DNA of 64,000 bases from Geomonas limicola (GTDB taxonomy: Bacteria; Desulfobacterota; Desulfuromonadia; Geobacterales; Geobacteraceae), in the NCBI RefSeq assembly GCF_014193675.1, contig NZ_BLXZ01000007.1, positions 239,498-303,497 of the forward strand, given 5' to 3'. Below, piece by piece: positions 37,601-46,624 of the stretch; position 1 is the first letter of the stretch; the number at the start of each line of letters is the position of its first letter. Position numbers and translations under genes: made by a program. The notes below the pieces were generated by a model. It did no database searches. It was given only the letters and a program-made list of their open reading frames with translations, and was not told where the DNA came from.

Positions 37601-40600
37601 ACTGGCATCAGAACCGGCAGGAAGTCCAGCATCCCCTGGCGGTCTCGCTGGTTGCACGCAACCATGAGGAACTCTCAGCACTCATCTCGCAGGGCGAGCG
37701 CCTGTTGAACGCCACCGCGGCCCAGGCCGAAGCGCTGATCCCTCCCGCCTTGCGCGACCGGGTTTTCTTCAGCGCAAACCCCATTGGTGAGTCCGGCAAA
37801 ATCGGTTTCGTCTTCCCCGGCTCCGGCAACCACTTCGTCGGCATGGGGATGGAACTTTCGGCGCGCTGGCCGGAGATCTTCCGCCGCCAGGACGCTGAGA
37901 ACCTTTACCTGAGGGATCAGTTCCAACCGGAACAGTTCTGGAACGGCACCCCCATCGAGCAGGTCCACGAGAACCATCTTGCGGTCATTTTCGGGCAGGT
38001 TGCTACCGGTTGTGCCGTCAGCGACCTGGTGCGCAACTTCGGCATCACTCCCAACTCGATCATCGGCTACAGCCTGGGCGAGTCCGCGGGACTCTTCGCC
38101 TCGAGAACCTGGCAAGAGCGCGACCTGATGCTCGCCCGCATGCGCGCTTCCTCGCTCTTTACCCACGATCTGGCTGGCGAGTGCCGGGCGGCACGTCGGG
38201 CTTGGGGTGAAGCTGCCGGCAAGGAAATCAGCTGGAGCATCGGGGTGGTCGATGCCTCGGCTCGCGAGGTGCGCCGCGCGCTTAAGAAAACCTCCCGGGT
38301 TTACCTGCTCATCGTGAACACCCCGGACGAGTGCATCATCGGCGGCGACAGCAAGTGGGTGAAGCACCTGGTCGCCATGCTCGACTGCCGGTTCTTCCCG
38401 CTACAGGGGGTCACCACTGTACACTGCGAGGTGGCACGCCAGGTGGCGCAGGCTTACCACGACCTGCACCTGTTCACCACGCAACCCGATCCCGCCCTCA
38501 CCTTCTACAGCGGTGCCGCCGGCAGCGCCTACCAGGTGAACCGGCGTAGCGCCGCGGAGTCGATCCTGAACCAGGCCATCGACGGTATCGATTACCCGAA
38601 GGTGATCGAGGCTGCCTACCAGGAAGGGGTACGCTACTTCCTGGAGATGGGTCCCGGCGGATCCTGCAGCAGGATGATCGGACGGATCCTGGCTGGCCGG
38701 CCGCACCTGGCCCGGTCCGCGTGTCTTCCCGGCGTGGAGCCCGTCTCTGCCATCCTGCGCCTGCTGGCCCACCTGGTGGCCGAGCGGGTACCGGTAAGCC
38801 TCGAGCCTCTCTACGCGGCAACCCCTCTGAAAGTCGGGGAAAGCAGCAGCGCAAACCAGGCCAGCCTCAGGTTTGCCACCGGCTACGCACCTTTCTCCCC
38901 GACGCTACCTTCCGGTCTGGCATCCGGATCTGAAAGAGAGACCAGCCCCGGCACCGCTACAGGGACAGAGTCTGCGACTAACACCGTCAGCACCTTAACC
39001 GCAACAAGGATGGAAGCACCGGTGAATCAGGCTCCGACACCGCACCACACACAGGTAAACCCGCCACCTGCACTGATACTTATCGGCAGTAAAACTGCTC
39101 CGATTGCAGCAGGCTCGAGCCAATCTGGTACTGCCGTTGAATCTATCATTGCCCCGGCACAAGCAGCGTCTCAGTCAGTGGCAGCCACCGCTCAGCCTCA
39201 TATTGCCATTGGCACAGCAGGCGCGGTAGCCACGGCTACGCCCCTTGGTGCGGCCCCGGCAGCTTCCCTCACTCCCCTTTTGGCAGAGTTTGCCGCAGCG
39301 CAGGAAGCCCGTCTCAAGGCACACGAAGCATACCTGAAAGTTTCAGAAAACCTCGCCGATTCAATGGCTCATGCGCTTAAACTTCAGATCATGCTTCAGG
39401 AACAGATTCTGGCAGGCGGTGGTCTGGCAGCACTACCTGCTGCCGGGAACGAGGCTGGCGCAATGACCGCGGTTCCTGTTGCCAGCACGAGTGTTCCTGC
39501 AGCCATATTCACCGCAGCTACTCAGGCCCGGCCGGCCGGACCTGCACCGGCATTTGACCGTGAGATGTGCTTCGAGTTCGCACGCGGCTCGGTCGGCAAG
39601 ATGCTCGGACCGGCCTTTGCCGAGGCGGACAGTTTTCCCACCCGCGTGCGCCTCCCTGACGAGCCGCTCATGCTGGTAGACCGCATCATGTCGGTTGAAG
39701 GCGAACCGAAGTCGATGACCAGCGGCCGCGTGGTAACCGAGCACGACGTACTGCCGGGCGCCTGGTACCTGGACGGCGGCCGTATCCCCACCTGCATCGC
39801 GGTAGAGGCTGGTCAGGCTGACCTCTTCCTCTCCGGCTACCTCGGGATCGATTTCATCACCCGCGGCCTGGCGGTGTACCGACTGCTCGACGCCGTGGTC
39901 ACCTTCCACCGGGAACTACCCGGACCGGGTGAGACCATCCACTACGACATCCGGATCGAACGTTTCTTCCGCCAGGGCGAGACCTACCTGTTCCGTTTCC
40001 ACTTCGAGGCGACCGTGAACGGCGAGCCGCTCATGTCGATGCGTAACGGCTGCGCCGGGTTCTTCAGTGCCGAGGAACTGGACGCCGGCAAAGGGATCGT
40101 GCGCGGCGCCCTCGACCTGCGGCCGCGTACCGGCAAGCGGCCGGCTGACTGGACCGACCTGGTGCCGATGGCTCGCGAGAGCTACAGTGCGGCCCAGCTC
40201 GACCTGCTGCGCCAGGGGAACCTGGCCGGCTGCTTCGGTCCATCGTTTGCCGGGATCCCGGTCAGTAATCCCCTCACCATCCCGGGCGGCGCCATGAAGT
40301 TGGTGCACCGGGTCGTGGAGCTGGACCCTCAGGGCGGCCGCTACCAGATGGGCTTCATCCAGGCGGAGGCGGATATCCATCCCCAGGATTGGTTCATCAC
40401 CTGCCACTTCGTCGACGACAAAGTGATGCCGGGCACCCTCATGTACGAATGCTGCATGCACACCTTGCGCATCCTGCTTTTGCGTATGGGTTGGGTGGCG
40501 GAGACCCAGGGTGCCACCTGGCAACCGGTTCCCGGTGTCGCCAGCCAGCTCTGCTGCCGTGGACAGGTCCTGGAGTCCACCAAGGTGGTGCGCTACGAAG

Positions 40601-41901
40601 TCACCGTGCGCGAACTGGGCTTCCGCCCCGAGCCGTACGCCATCGTGGACGCCCTCATGTACGCCGACGGCAAGCCGATTGTCGAGATCACCAACATGTC
40701 GGCACGCCTCTCCGGCACCAACCGGGAGCTGCTACTCCAGCTTTGGGGGAAAGGCCAGGCAGCAGTGCCGGTCGCGACCGCGGTCTCTGCAGTGCCGGCC
40801 AGCCAGTACCAGCGCAAACCGGCGCTCTACACCAAGGAGCAGATCCTCGCCTACAGCAACGGCAAACCCTCGGAAGGGTTCGGCGAGCGCTACCGGATCT
40901 TCGATGCCGAGCGTAAGATCGCCCGTCTTCCCGGTCCGCCGTTTCAGTTCATGGACCGGGTCACTGCCCTTAAGGGCGAGCCGTGGCAGATGGTTTCCGG
41001 CGCCATGGCCGAGGCGCAGTACGACATCCCGGTCAACGAGTGGTATTTCGCCGTCGAGCGCCAGCCGCGCATGCCCTTCTCGGTCCTTTTGGAGGCCGCG
41101 CTGCAGCCCTGCGGCTGGCTGGCCGCCTACGTCGGCTCGGCTCTCAACAGCCCGACCGACATTTCGTTCAGAAACCTCGGTGGCAACGCGGTACAGCACC
41201 GTGCGGTGACGCCACAAAGCGGCACCCTGAGCGCCACGGCCACCCTCACCAAGGTCGCCACCAGCGGCGGGATGATCATCCAGGAATTCGGTTTCAGCGT
41301 GGCCGACCAACTGGGCGTCATCTACGAGGGCGAGACCATGTTCGGGTTCTTCGCCAAGGAGGCGCTGGCGAACCAGATCGGCATCCGCGAGGCTGTACCG
41401 TATCAGCCCACGGCAGAGGAAGTCGCGCGCGGCGTGAGCCTCCCCTACCCGGTCGAACCGCCTTTCCCGGACCAGATGCTGCGCATGATCGACCGCATCG
41501 AGATGTACGTGCCGGACGGAGGCCCTGCCGGGCTCGGCTATGTCAAGGGGATCAAGGTGGTGAATCCGGAGGAGTGGTTCTTCAAGGCCCACTTCTACGA
41601 GGATCCGGTAACCCCGGGGTCGCTGGGGCTCGAATCGTTCCTGCAGCTCATGAAGTTCGCGGCGGTCAAACGCTGGGGCTGGCAGGCAGGCGACCAGTTT
41701 GCCTCGGTAGCATTGGAAAAACGCCATCGCTGGCTCTACCGCGGCCAGGTGGTGCCGACCAACAAGGAAGTGACGGTGGTCTGCTGGATCACGGCTGCCG
41801 ACGACGCAGAGCGCCTGTTGACCGCCGCCGGTTTCCTCCTGGTGGACGGCAGGGCGATTTACCAGATGAACGAGTTCACCGTGCAGGTGGTGCGGGGGTA
41901 A
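34615..41901 (+). CDS. pfaC: PUFA synthase subunit PfaC-like with fused AT: KS-CLF-AT-DH-DH
   Basis: Synthase subunit of 2428 residues. Order: ketosynthase (about 1-445) with Cys191 in DAACASSL; a chain-length-factor-like KS (about 458-930) in which Glu670 replaces the nucleophile (MSSEESSG); acyltransferase (about 1060-1390) with Ser1153 in GYSLGES, of the PfaB-like type rather than malonyl; a long low-complexity Ala/Thr linker (about 1420-1640); and two FabA-like double-hot-dog dehydratases with His1931 (CHFVDDKVMPG) and His2326 (AHFYEDPVTPG). Fusion of the PfaB-type AT into PfaC resembles Pfa3 of myxobacteria, but no C-terminal acylglycerophosphate acyltransferase is recognisable. It starts two bases after pfaA. 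Confidence 0.92.
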   Translation: MQSPSVAIVGIGGIFPDAPELSTFWENISNARSATRVVPPGRWQLPAEQAFHPEPGKADHVYSRHGCFIDNLPSATEIPGLQLEPAFLKGLDPLFHLLLHAGSRAFASGVTSGLDRSRVGVVIGNLALPSEKSAELSRLFLGRTFEEKLLGRALPAAPVDPLNRYVAGLPAGILAAALGLGGGCCTLDAACASSLYAIKLAAEELLSGRADAMLTGGVSRPDPLYTQMGFSQLRALSKRGICSPFDAAGDGLVVGEGAGIFLLKRTQDAIAQGDHIYGIIRGIGLSNDVGGSLLAPMSEGQLRAMRAAYAQAGWQPQDVDLIECHATGTPVGDATEVASLKELWKEGAAGRSCVIGSVKSNIGHLLTAAGGAALTKVLLAMAQESLPPTAGFQAAPASFGLEQSPFRVLQRTETWKRRSANAPRRAGISAFGFGGINAHLLIEEWLPQAAPQQPATSGSIEVHEISMLEPVAVVGMDARFGSWQSLDAFQRRVLGGDSSVPASKPKDWWGAEKSTWFAEEQLKGTPFSGYYLDEFELSPTAFRIPPREMEEMLPQQLLMLQSAAAAMADAGLDRTDNLRAGVFIGIALDLNSTNFAFRWSIAEKAKVWAKELGLNLDEQGFAQWVDQLREQSGPALTANRTMGALGSVVASRVAREFKVGGPSFTMSSEESSGLRALEIAVRQLQAGEIDRALTGAVDLAGDLRAALGQHLGRPYSPSGAATPFDERADGSTVGEGAACLVLKRLSDAERDGDRVYAVIKGVGSTSGNAMLPGAAAYGEALKRAYREAGVQPAQVGYLEAHGSGNAAEDRMEAAALSTFFDKGAQAPVPAESEQDAPVVLPAQRSIAVGSVKSEIGHSGAASGLAGLVRACLALYQEIIPAPHKAVARPLAKVSGDGALFLPSGSRYWLRNRAAGARHAGVSVFGVDGSCSHVVLEGCDTAPPPSASDRVAPLGPLKECLFCITGADQKELEKGLAALRRQAAAAATADLYQVAANWHQNRQEVQHPLAVSLVARNHEELSALISQGERLLNATAAQAEALIPPALRDRVFFSANPIGESGKIGFVFPGSGNHFVGMGMELSARWPEIFRRQDAENLYLRDQFQPEQFWNGTPIEQVHENHLAVIFGQVATGCAVSDLVRNFGITPNSIIGYSLGESAGLFASRTWQERDLMLARMRASSLFTHDLAGECRAARRAWGEAAGKEISWSIGVVDASAREVRRALKKTSRVYLLIVNTPDECIIGGDSKWVKHLVAMLDCRFFPLQGVTTVHCEVARQVAQAYHDLHLFTTQPDPALTFYSGAAGSAYQVNRRSAAESILNQAIDGIDYPKVIEAAYQEGVRYFLEMGPGGSCSRMIGRILAGRPHLARSACLPGVEPVSAILRLLAHLVAERVPVSLEPLYAATPLKVGESSSANQASLRFATGYAPFSPTLPSGLASGSERETSPGTATGTESATNTVSTLTATRMEAPVNQAPTPHHTQVNPPPALILIGSKTAPIAAGSSQSGTAVESIIAPAQAASQSVAATAQPHIAIGTAGAVATATPLGAAPAASLTPLLAEFAAAQEARLKAHEAYLKVSENLADSMAHALKLQIMLQEQILAGGGLAALPAAGNEAGAMTAVPVASTSVPAAIFTAATQARPAGPAPAFDREMCFEFARGSVGKMLGPAFAEADSFPTRVRLPDEPLMLVDRIMSVEGEPKSMTSGRVVTEHDVLPGAWYLDGGRIPTCIAVEAGQADLFLSGYLGIDFITRGLAVYRLLDAVVTFHRELPGPGETIHYDIRIERFFRQGETYLFRFHFEATVNGEPLMSMRNGCAGFFSAEELDAGKGIVRGALDLRPRTGKRPADWTDLVPMARESYSAAQLDLLRQGNLAGCFGPSFAGIPVSNPLTIPGGAMKLVHRVVELDPQGGRYQMGFIQAEADIHPQDWFITCHFVDDKVMPGTLMYECCMHTLRILLLRMGWVAETQGATWQPVPGVASQLCCRGQVLESTKVVRYEVTVRELGFRPEPYAIVDALMYADGKPIVEITNMSARLSGTNRELLLQLWGKGQAAVPVATAVSAVPASQYQRKPALYTKEQILAYSNGKPSEGFGERYRIFDAERKIARLPGPPFQFMDRVTALKGEPWQMVSGAMAEAQYDIPVNEWYFAVERQPRMPFSVLLEAALQPCGWLAAYVGSALNSPTDISFRNLGGNAVQHRAVTPQSGTLSATATLTKVATSGGMIIQEFGFSVADQLGVIYEGETMFGFFAKEALANQIGIREAVPYQPTAEEVARGVSLPYPVEPPFPDQMLRMIDRIEMYVPDGGPAGLGYVKGIKVVNPEEWFFKAHFYEDPVTPGSLGLESFLQLMKFAAVKRWGWQAGDQFASVALEKRHRWLYRGQVVPTNKEVTVVCWITAADDAERLLTAAGFLLVDGRAIYQMNEFTVQVVRG

Positions 41902-41960
41902 AGCGGGGGAGACCCCATGAACTGGCCATAGCGCTACGTGGCAGCTTTACCCACCCCCTG

Positions 41961-41983
41961 CCCCCTCCCGTCAAGGGAGGGGG
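41961..41983. repeat. GC-rich 9-base hairpin between pfa and ole modules
   Basis: CCCCCTCCC, a five-base loop, then GGGAGGGGG: a perfect stem without a following T tract. It is part of a family that also appears at 57417-57439, where the left flank shares CCCTGCCCC. It occupies the only sizeable gap (139 bases, 41902-42040) in the 22-kb pfa-ole string and could pause or attenuate transcription between the two modules, or be a parasitic repeat. Confidence 0.65.
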
Positions 41984-42040
41984 AGAGTTAGCTCTAAAGT
42001 GATTTAACACCAAATGACATTACAGCAGTTAAGGTGCTCA

Positions 42041-43084
42041 ATGAAGTATTCCAAGGTATATATCGAATCTTTCGGCTATGAGCTTGCCCCGGTGGTAGTT
42101 ACCTCGGCTGAACTCGAGTCGCGGCTGGAACCGCTCTACAAGGCGCTTCACTTCGCACCTGGGCAGCTGCAGGCGCTGACCGGCATCCGCGAGCGGCGCT
42201 GGTGGGAACCTGGTTTCCCGCTCTCTAAGGGTGCCGCAGCGGCTGGCAAGAAAGCGCTCAGCGCCGCCGGCATCGCCGCGTCAGACCTGGGTGCCCTGGT
42301 CTACACCGGGGTCTGCCGGGAACAGTTCGAACCCGCCACCGCCTGCCGGGTCGCCGCCAAGCTCGGGGTCTCGGGCGCTACCGCGGTGTTCGATCTCTCG
42401 AACGCCTGCCTGGGTGTACTGAACGGTATTCTCGAGGTGGCAAACCGTATCGAACTCGGCCAGATCCGCGCCGGCCTGGTGGTCTCCTGCGAAAGCGCCC
42501 GGGACATCAACGACATCATGATCACCCGCATGCTGGCAGACCAGCGCATGGAAAACTTCGCATCCTCACTTGCCACCCTGACCGGAGGCTCCGGTGCGGT
42601 CGCGGTGCTGCTCACCGACGGCTCCTTCTCGGGCTCGCAGCGCCGCCGGTTGCGCGGCGGAATGACGCTGGCAGCACCTGAGCACCACGCCCTCTGCCTG
42701 TGGGGGGTCACCCCCGACGGCAAGGGGGGCTTCGTGCAGTCCATGAGCACCGACGCAGTCAACGTGATGAACTTCGGCGTGGAACTCGGCATGCGCACCT
42801 GGGAACGCTTCCTCCCGGAGATGGGGTGGCAAAGCTCCGAGGTGGATCGCGTGGTCTGCCACCAGGTTGGGAGCGCCCATCAAAGCGCCATCCTGAAGAC
42901 GCTGGGAATACCGCTGGACAAGGATTTCACCACCTACGAGTTCCTGGGGAACATGGGGACGGTGTCCCTGCCGCTCACCGCGGCTCTAGCCGACGAACGC
43001 GAGATCCTGGAAAGGGGCGACAAGGTTGCCATGCTGGGGATCGGCAGCGGGCTTAACTGCATGATGTTAGGGGTGGATTGGTGA
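42041..43084 (+). CDS. oleA: OleA, head-to-head acyl condensing thiolase
   Basis: Thiolase-fold enzyme (347 residues) that condenses two fatty acyl-CoAs to a beta-keto acid. Catalytic residues are in place: Cys123 in LSNACLGV, His274 in VVCHQVGSAHQ and Asn304 in LGNMGTVS. Glu97 in EQFEPATA corresponds to the OleA-specific glutamate (Glu117 in the Xanthomonas enzyme) that distinguishes OleA from FabH. The N-terminus (YSKVYIESFGYELAPVVVTS) is typical of OleA. ATG 42041 follows AAGGTG; the in-frame ATG at 42014 lacks a ribosome-binding site. The stop overlaps oleB. First gene of the hydrocarbon module and likely acceptor of the pfa product. Confidence 0.93.
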   Translation: MKYSKVYIESFGYELAPVVVTSAELESRLEPLYKALHFAPGQLQALTGIRERRWWEPGFPLSKGAAAAGKKALSAAGIAASDLGALVYTGVCREQFEPATACRVAAKLGVSGATAVFDLSNACLGVLNGILEVANRIELGQIRAGLVVSCESARDINDIMITRMLADQRMENFASSLATLTGGSGAVAVLLTDGSFSGSQRRRLRGGMTLAAPEHHALCLWGVTPDGKGGFVQSMSTDAVNVMNFGVELGMRTWERFLPEMGWQSSEVDRVVCHQVGSAHQSAILKTLGIPLDKDFTTYEFLGNMGTVSLPLTAALADEREILERGDKVAMLGIGSGLNCMMLGVDW

Positions 43085-43998
43085 TTACCGCAGAGCTGAA
43101 AAACTACTACCCGTTCACCGGTAACCGGCTCGACCTCGACGGGCTTTCCTACCACTACCTGGACGAAGGCACCGGCGCCCCGGTGGTCATGGTGCACGGC
43201 AACCCGTCCTGGTCCTTCTACTACCGGAACCTGGTGCTCGCCCTGCGCGACCGCTACCGCTGCATCGTACCGGACCACATCGGCTGCGGCTTCTCGGACA
43301 AGCCCGGCGACGAGCGCTACGACTACACCCTCTCGCGCCGGGTCGACGACCTGGAACGCCTGATCGACCACCTGGGGATCACCGAAAAGATCACCCTGGT
43401 CCTGCACGATTGGGGCGGCATGATCGGCATGACCTACGCGGCCCGGCACCCGGAGCGGATCGGCCGACTGGTGCTCCTCAACACTGCCGCCTTCCACCTC
43501 CCCAAGGAGAAGACCTTCCCCCTGGGACTCAAGATCTGCCGGGACACGGCGCTGGGGAGCTTCCTGGTGCGCGGCTTCAACGCCTTCAGCGTGGGCGCCT
43601 CCATCGTGGGCTGCAAAAAGAACCCGATGCCCCGCGACCTCCAGCAGGCCTACCGCGCGCCCTACGACTCCTGGCAAAACCGGATTGCGACCCTGCGCTT
43701 TGTGCAGGACATCCCGCTGTTTTCCGGCGACCGCAACTTCGACCTGGTGAGCCAGGTGGCCGATAGTCTGGTAAAATTCCGCGGTCTGCCGATCTCCATC
43801 TACTGGGGCGAGCTGGACTTCGTTTTCGACCCCACCTTCCTGAAAGAATGGATCCGGCGCTTCCCGGAGGCCCAGGTGCACCGCTATCCCGATGCCGGCC
43901 ACTACATTCTGGAAGACATGAAAGACGAGGTCATCCCGCTTATCGAAAACTTCCTGGACACCACCTTCCCGGTGCCCGCCAGCGAGAGCCGATGCTGA
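43081..43998 (+). CDS. oleB: OleB, beta-lactone decarboxylase (alpha/beta hydrolase)
   Basis: Alpha/beta hydrolase of 305 residues, haloalkane-dehalogenase-like. The oxyanion motif MVHGNPSWSFYYRN is near residue 36, the nucleophile is Asp110 in VLHDWGGMIG, and the catalytic His is 274 in PDAGHYILED. In the ole pathway OleB converts the beta-lactone to an alkene and CO2. GTG 43081 overlaps the oleA stop (GTGA) and lies seven bases after AGGGG; TTG 43078 is an alternative. The gene overlaps oleC by seven bases. Unlike some actinobacterial and Xanthomonas-like loci, OleB and OleC are separate proteins here. Confidence 0.92.
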   Translation: MITAELKNYYPFTGNRLDLDGLSYHYLDEGTGAPVVMVHGNPSWSFYYRNLVLALRDRYRCIVPDHIGCGFSDKPGDERYDYTLSRRVDDLERLIDHLGITEKITLVLHDWGGMIGMTYAARHPERIGRLVLLNTAAFHLPKEKTFPLGLKICRDTALGSFLVRGFNAFSVGASIVGCKKNPMPRDLQQAYRAPYDSWQNRIATLRFVQDIPLFSGDRNFDLVSQVADSLVKFRGLPISIYWGELDFVFDPTFLKEWIRRFPEAQVHRYPDAGHYILEDMKDEVIPLIENFLDTTFPVPASESRC

Positions 43999-45632
43999 AC
44001 GAATCCCTGGTCAATATCGCCGCCCATCTCCCCGAGATGGCGCGCCGTCAACCGGACACCACCGCGATCATCTTCCCCAAGCAGGGACGCCGGCTGAGCT
44101 TTGCCGAGCTGAACCTGATGAGCGACCGGATCGCGCGCAACCTCCTGAGCGTCGGCATCTGCCGCGGCATCCGCACGGTGCTCATGGTGACCCCGAGCCC
44201 GGAGTTCTTCGCCCTCACCTTCGCGCTGTTCAAGGCGGGCGCGGTGCCGGTGCTCATCGATCCGGGGCTGGGGATCAAGAACCTGAAGAAGTGCTTCGCC
44301 GAGGCGGAGCCGCATGCCTTCATCGGCATCCCCAAGGCGCACTTGGCACGGCTCCTCTTCGGCTGGGGCAAGGGGTCGATCCGGACCCTGGTGACGGTGG
44401 GACCGCGGCTTTTCTGGGGGGGCTGCACGCTGAACGACCTGATCAACCGTGACGCCTCCGACCAGCCGTTCATCCCGGCGCCGACCCGCCACGACGACGT
44501 CGCGGCTATCCTGTTCACCAGCGGCTCTACGGGCGCCCCCAAAGGTGCCGTGTACAGCCACGGCAACTTCGCCGCCCAGGTCGAGGCGCTGCGCCAGGTG
44601 TACGGGATCCAGCCCGGCGAGATCGACCTCCCCACCTTCCCGCTCTTCGCCCTGTTCGCGCCGGCCCTGGGAATGACCGCGGTAATTCCCGAGATGGATT
44701 TCACCCGCCCCGGCTCGGTCAACCCGCGCAGCATCATCGACGCCATCAACGATTACGGGGTCACCACGATGTTCGGCTCCCCCGCGCTCATCAACCGGGT
44801 GAGCCGCTTCGGGGTGAAGCACGGAGTGAAACTCCCGACGCTCAAGCGCGCCATCTCGGCCGGCGCCCCGGTTCCTGCCGCGGTCCTGGAGCGATTCACC
44901 TCGCTGCTTGCCTCGGGGACCGAGGTATTCACCCCCTACGGTGCTACCGAGGCGCTGCCGGTCTGCTCCATCGGCTCTGGCGAGATCCTGGGAAGCACCC
45001 GCGGCATCACGGATGCCGGCGGCGGGGTTTGTGTTGGTCGTCCCGTCGAGGGGGTCCGGCTCGAGGTCATCGAGATCACCGACGACCCGATCTACTACTG
45101 GGATGAATCCCTGCGCGTACCGACCGGCAAGATCGGCGAGATCGTCGTCCAGGGTCCCCAGGTGACCCGCGGCTACTACAACCGCCCCGACGCCGACCAT
45201 CTCTCCAAGATCGCCGACCCGGAGACCGGCTCGTTCTTCCACCGCATGGGAGACTTGGGCGGGCGCGACGAAGAGGGACGCGTCTGGTTCTGCGGCCGCA
45301 AGTCGCACCGCCTGGAAACCGCCTCCGGCACACTGTTCACCATCCCCTGCGAGGCCGTCTTCAACACGCATCCGGCGGTGTTCCGCAGCGCGCTGGTCGG
45401 GGTCGGCCCCCGCGGCGAGCAGCGCCCGGTACTCTGCGTCGAGCTGGAGAAAGGGATCAAGGTCGACCAGGAGGCGGTGCGCGCCGAACTTCTGACCATC
45501 GCCCGCGACCACATCCATACCCACAATATCGAGACCATCCTGTTCCACCCGGCATTTCCGGTCGACATCCGGCACAACGCCAAGATTTTCCGCGAGAAAC
45601 TGGCGGTCTGGGCGGCGAGGAGGCTCCAATGA
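43992..45632 (+). CDS. oleC: OleC, beta-lactone synthetase (ANL superfamily)
   Basis: ATP-dependent enzyme of 546 residues that closes a beta-hydroxy acid into a beta-lactone via acyl-AMP. ANL motifs: the P-loop ILFTSGSTGAPKGAVYSHG near residue 175, the adenine-binding YGATEALP near 315, and the MGDLGGRDEEGRVWFCGR hinge near 420. The C-terminal lid keeps an IRHNAKIFREKL-type Lys. The Ser/Thr-rich P-loop and ILGSTRGITDAG agree with OleC rather than acyl-CoA synthetase, and the neighbourhood confirms it. It begins inside the end of oleB and its own stop overlaps oleD (ATGA). OleB, OleC and OleD form a large assembly in Xanthomonas (established). Confidence 0.92.
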   Translation: MLNESLVNIAAHLPEMARRQPDTTAIIFPKQGRRLSFAELNLMSDRIARNLLSVGICRGIRTVLMVTPSPEFFALTFALFKAGAVPVLIDPGLGIKNLKKCFAEAEPHAFIGIPKAHLARLLFGWGKGSIRTLVTVGPRLFWGGCTLNDLINRDASDQPFIPAPTRHDDVAAILFTSGSTGAPKGAVYSHGNFAAQVEALRQVYGIQPGEIDLPTFPLFALFAPALGMTAVIPEMDFTRPGSVNPRSIIDAINDYGVTTMFGSPALINRVSRFGVKHGVKLPTLKRAISAGAPVPAAVLERFTSLLASGTEVFTPYGATEALPVCSIGSGEILGSTRGITDAGGGVCVGRPVEGVRLEVIEITDDPIYYWDESLRVPTGKIGEIVVQGPQVTRGYYNRPDADHLSKIADPETGSFFHRMGDLGGRDEEGRVWFCGRKSHRLETASGTLFTIPCEAVFNTHPAVFRSALVGVGPRGEQRPVLCVELEKGIKVDQEAVRAELLTIARDHIHTHNIETILFHPAFPVDIRHNAKIFREKLAVWAARRLQ

Positions 45633-46624
45633 AGGCATTGGTAACCGGTGGTGGCGGATTTCTGGGAACCGCGATCGTCCGCCAGTTGCGCCAACGTGGC
45701 GATGAGGTCCGTACCTTCACCCGCGGAAAGTACCAGCAGCTCTCGTTCCTGGGGGTCGAGCAGTACCACGGGGACCTCGCCAACCCGGAGGCGGTGTACG
45801 AGGCGATCCGAGGGTGCGACATCGTGTACCACGTGGCCGCCAAGGCGGGAATCTGGGGGGATTACCGGGACTTTTTCCGGGCGAACGTGCAAGGAACCCA
45901 TAACGTGCTGGAGGCCTGCCGCTCGCTCAAGATCAAGCGCCTGGTCTATACCAGCTCGCCTAGCGTGGTCTTTGACGGCTCCGACATCGAGGGGGGCAAC
46001 GAAAAGCTGCGCTACCCAGCGAGTTACGAGGCGCACTACCCGCACACCAAGGCAGTTGCCGAACAGCTCGTGCTGGATGCCAACTCTTCACACCTGGCAA
46101 CGGTAGCGCTGAGGCCGCACCTCATCTGGGGCCCCGGCGACAACCACCTGGTGCCGCGCATCGTCGCCAAGGGAAAGGCGGGAAAACTGCGCCGCATCGG
46201 CAAGCGCCCCTGCCTGGTCGACACGGTGTACGTGGACAACGCGGCCGAGGCGCACCTGAACGCCGCAGACCGCCTGGAACCCGGCTGCCCCATCGGCGGG
46301 AAGGCCTACTTCATTTCCAACGGCGAACCGGTGCCCCTGTGGGACATGGTGAACCGGATCCTGGATGCCGCTGGCGTGGCGCCGGTCACCGGCAGCATCT
46401 CGCCCTATCTGGCCCACACCATCGGCACGATCTGCGAAATCGCCTGGAAGACCCTGCGGCTCTCCGGCGAGCCGCCGATGACCCGCTTCGTTGCCAGCGA
46501 ACTCTCCACCGCCCACTGGTTCGACATCTCCGCCGCCCGGGAAGAATTGGGCTACCAGCCGCGCATCTCCATCGAGGAAGGGCTCAAAATTCTCAAAGCG
46601 AGCTTCCGGCCGGAGGGACCTTGA
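45629..46624 (+). CDS. oleD: OleD, 2-alkyl-3-ketoacid reductase (SDR)
   Basis: Extended short-chain dehydrogenase of 331 residues that reduces the OleA product to a 2-alkyl-3-hydroxy acid with NADPH. The Rossmann glycine motif is VTGGGGFLGTAIV at the N-terminus, followed by FTRGKY (probable NADP-phosphate contacts). The catalytic pair is Tyr137/Lys141 (YPHTK), with Ser in VYTSSPSVVFDG. HLIWGPGDNHLVPRIV and VDTVYVDNAAEAH are typical of the 3-beta-HSD-like branch to which OleD belongs. ATG overlaps the oleC stop; its own stop overlaps the TTG of the PPTase gene. All four Ole activities are thus present in the order A-B-C-D. Confidence 0.92.
   Translation: MKALVTGGGGFLGTAIVRQLRQRGDEVRTFTRGKYQQLSFLGVEQYHGDLANPEAVYEAIRGCDIVYHVAAKAGIWGDYRDFFRANVQGTHNVLEACRSLKIKRLVYTSSPSVVFDGSDIEGGNEKLRYPASYEAHYPHTKAVAEQLVLDANSSHLATVALRPHLIWGPGDNHLVPRIVAKGKAGKLRRIGKRPCLVDTVYVDNAAEAHLNAADRLEPGCPIGGKAYFISNGEPVPLWDMVNRILDAAGVAPVTGSISPYLAHTIGTICEIAWKTLRLSGEPPMTRFVASELSTAHWFDISAAREELGYQPRISIEEGLKILKASFRPEGP

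Noticed and set aside
42014..42040. earlier ATG for oleA
   Set aside because: No ribosome-binding site, and OleA similarity begins at the second methionine.
43902..45638. 578-residue minus-strand frame over oleC
   Set aside because: Mirror of the oleC coding pattern; oleC has all ANL motifs and operon overlaps on both sides.
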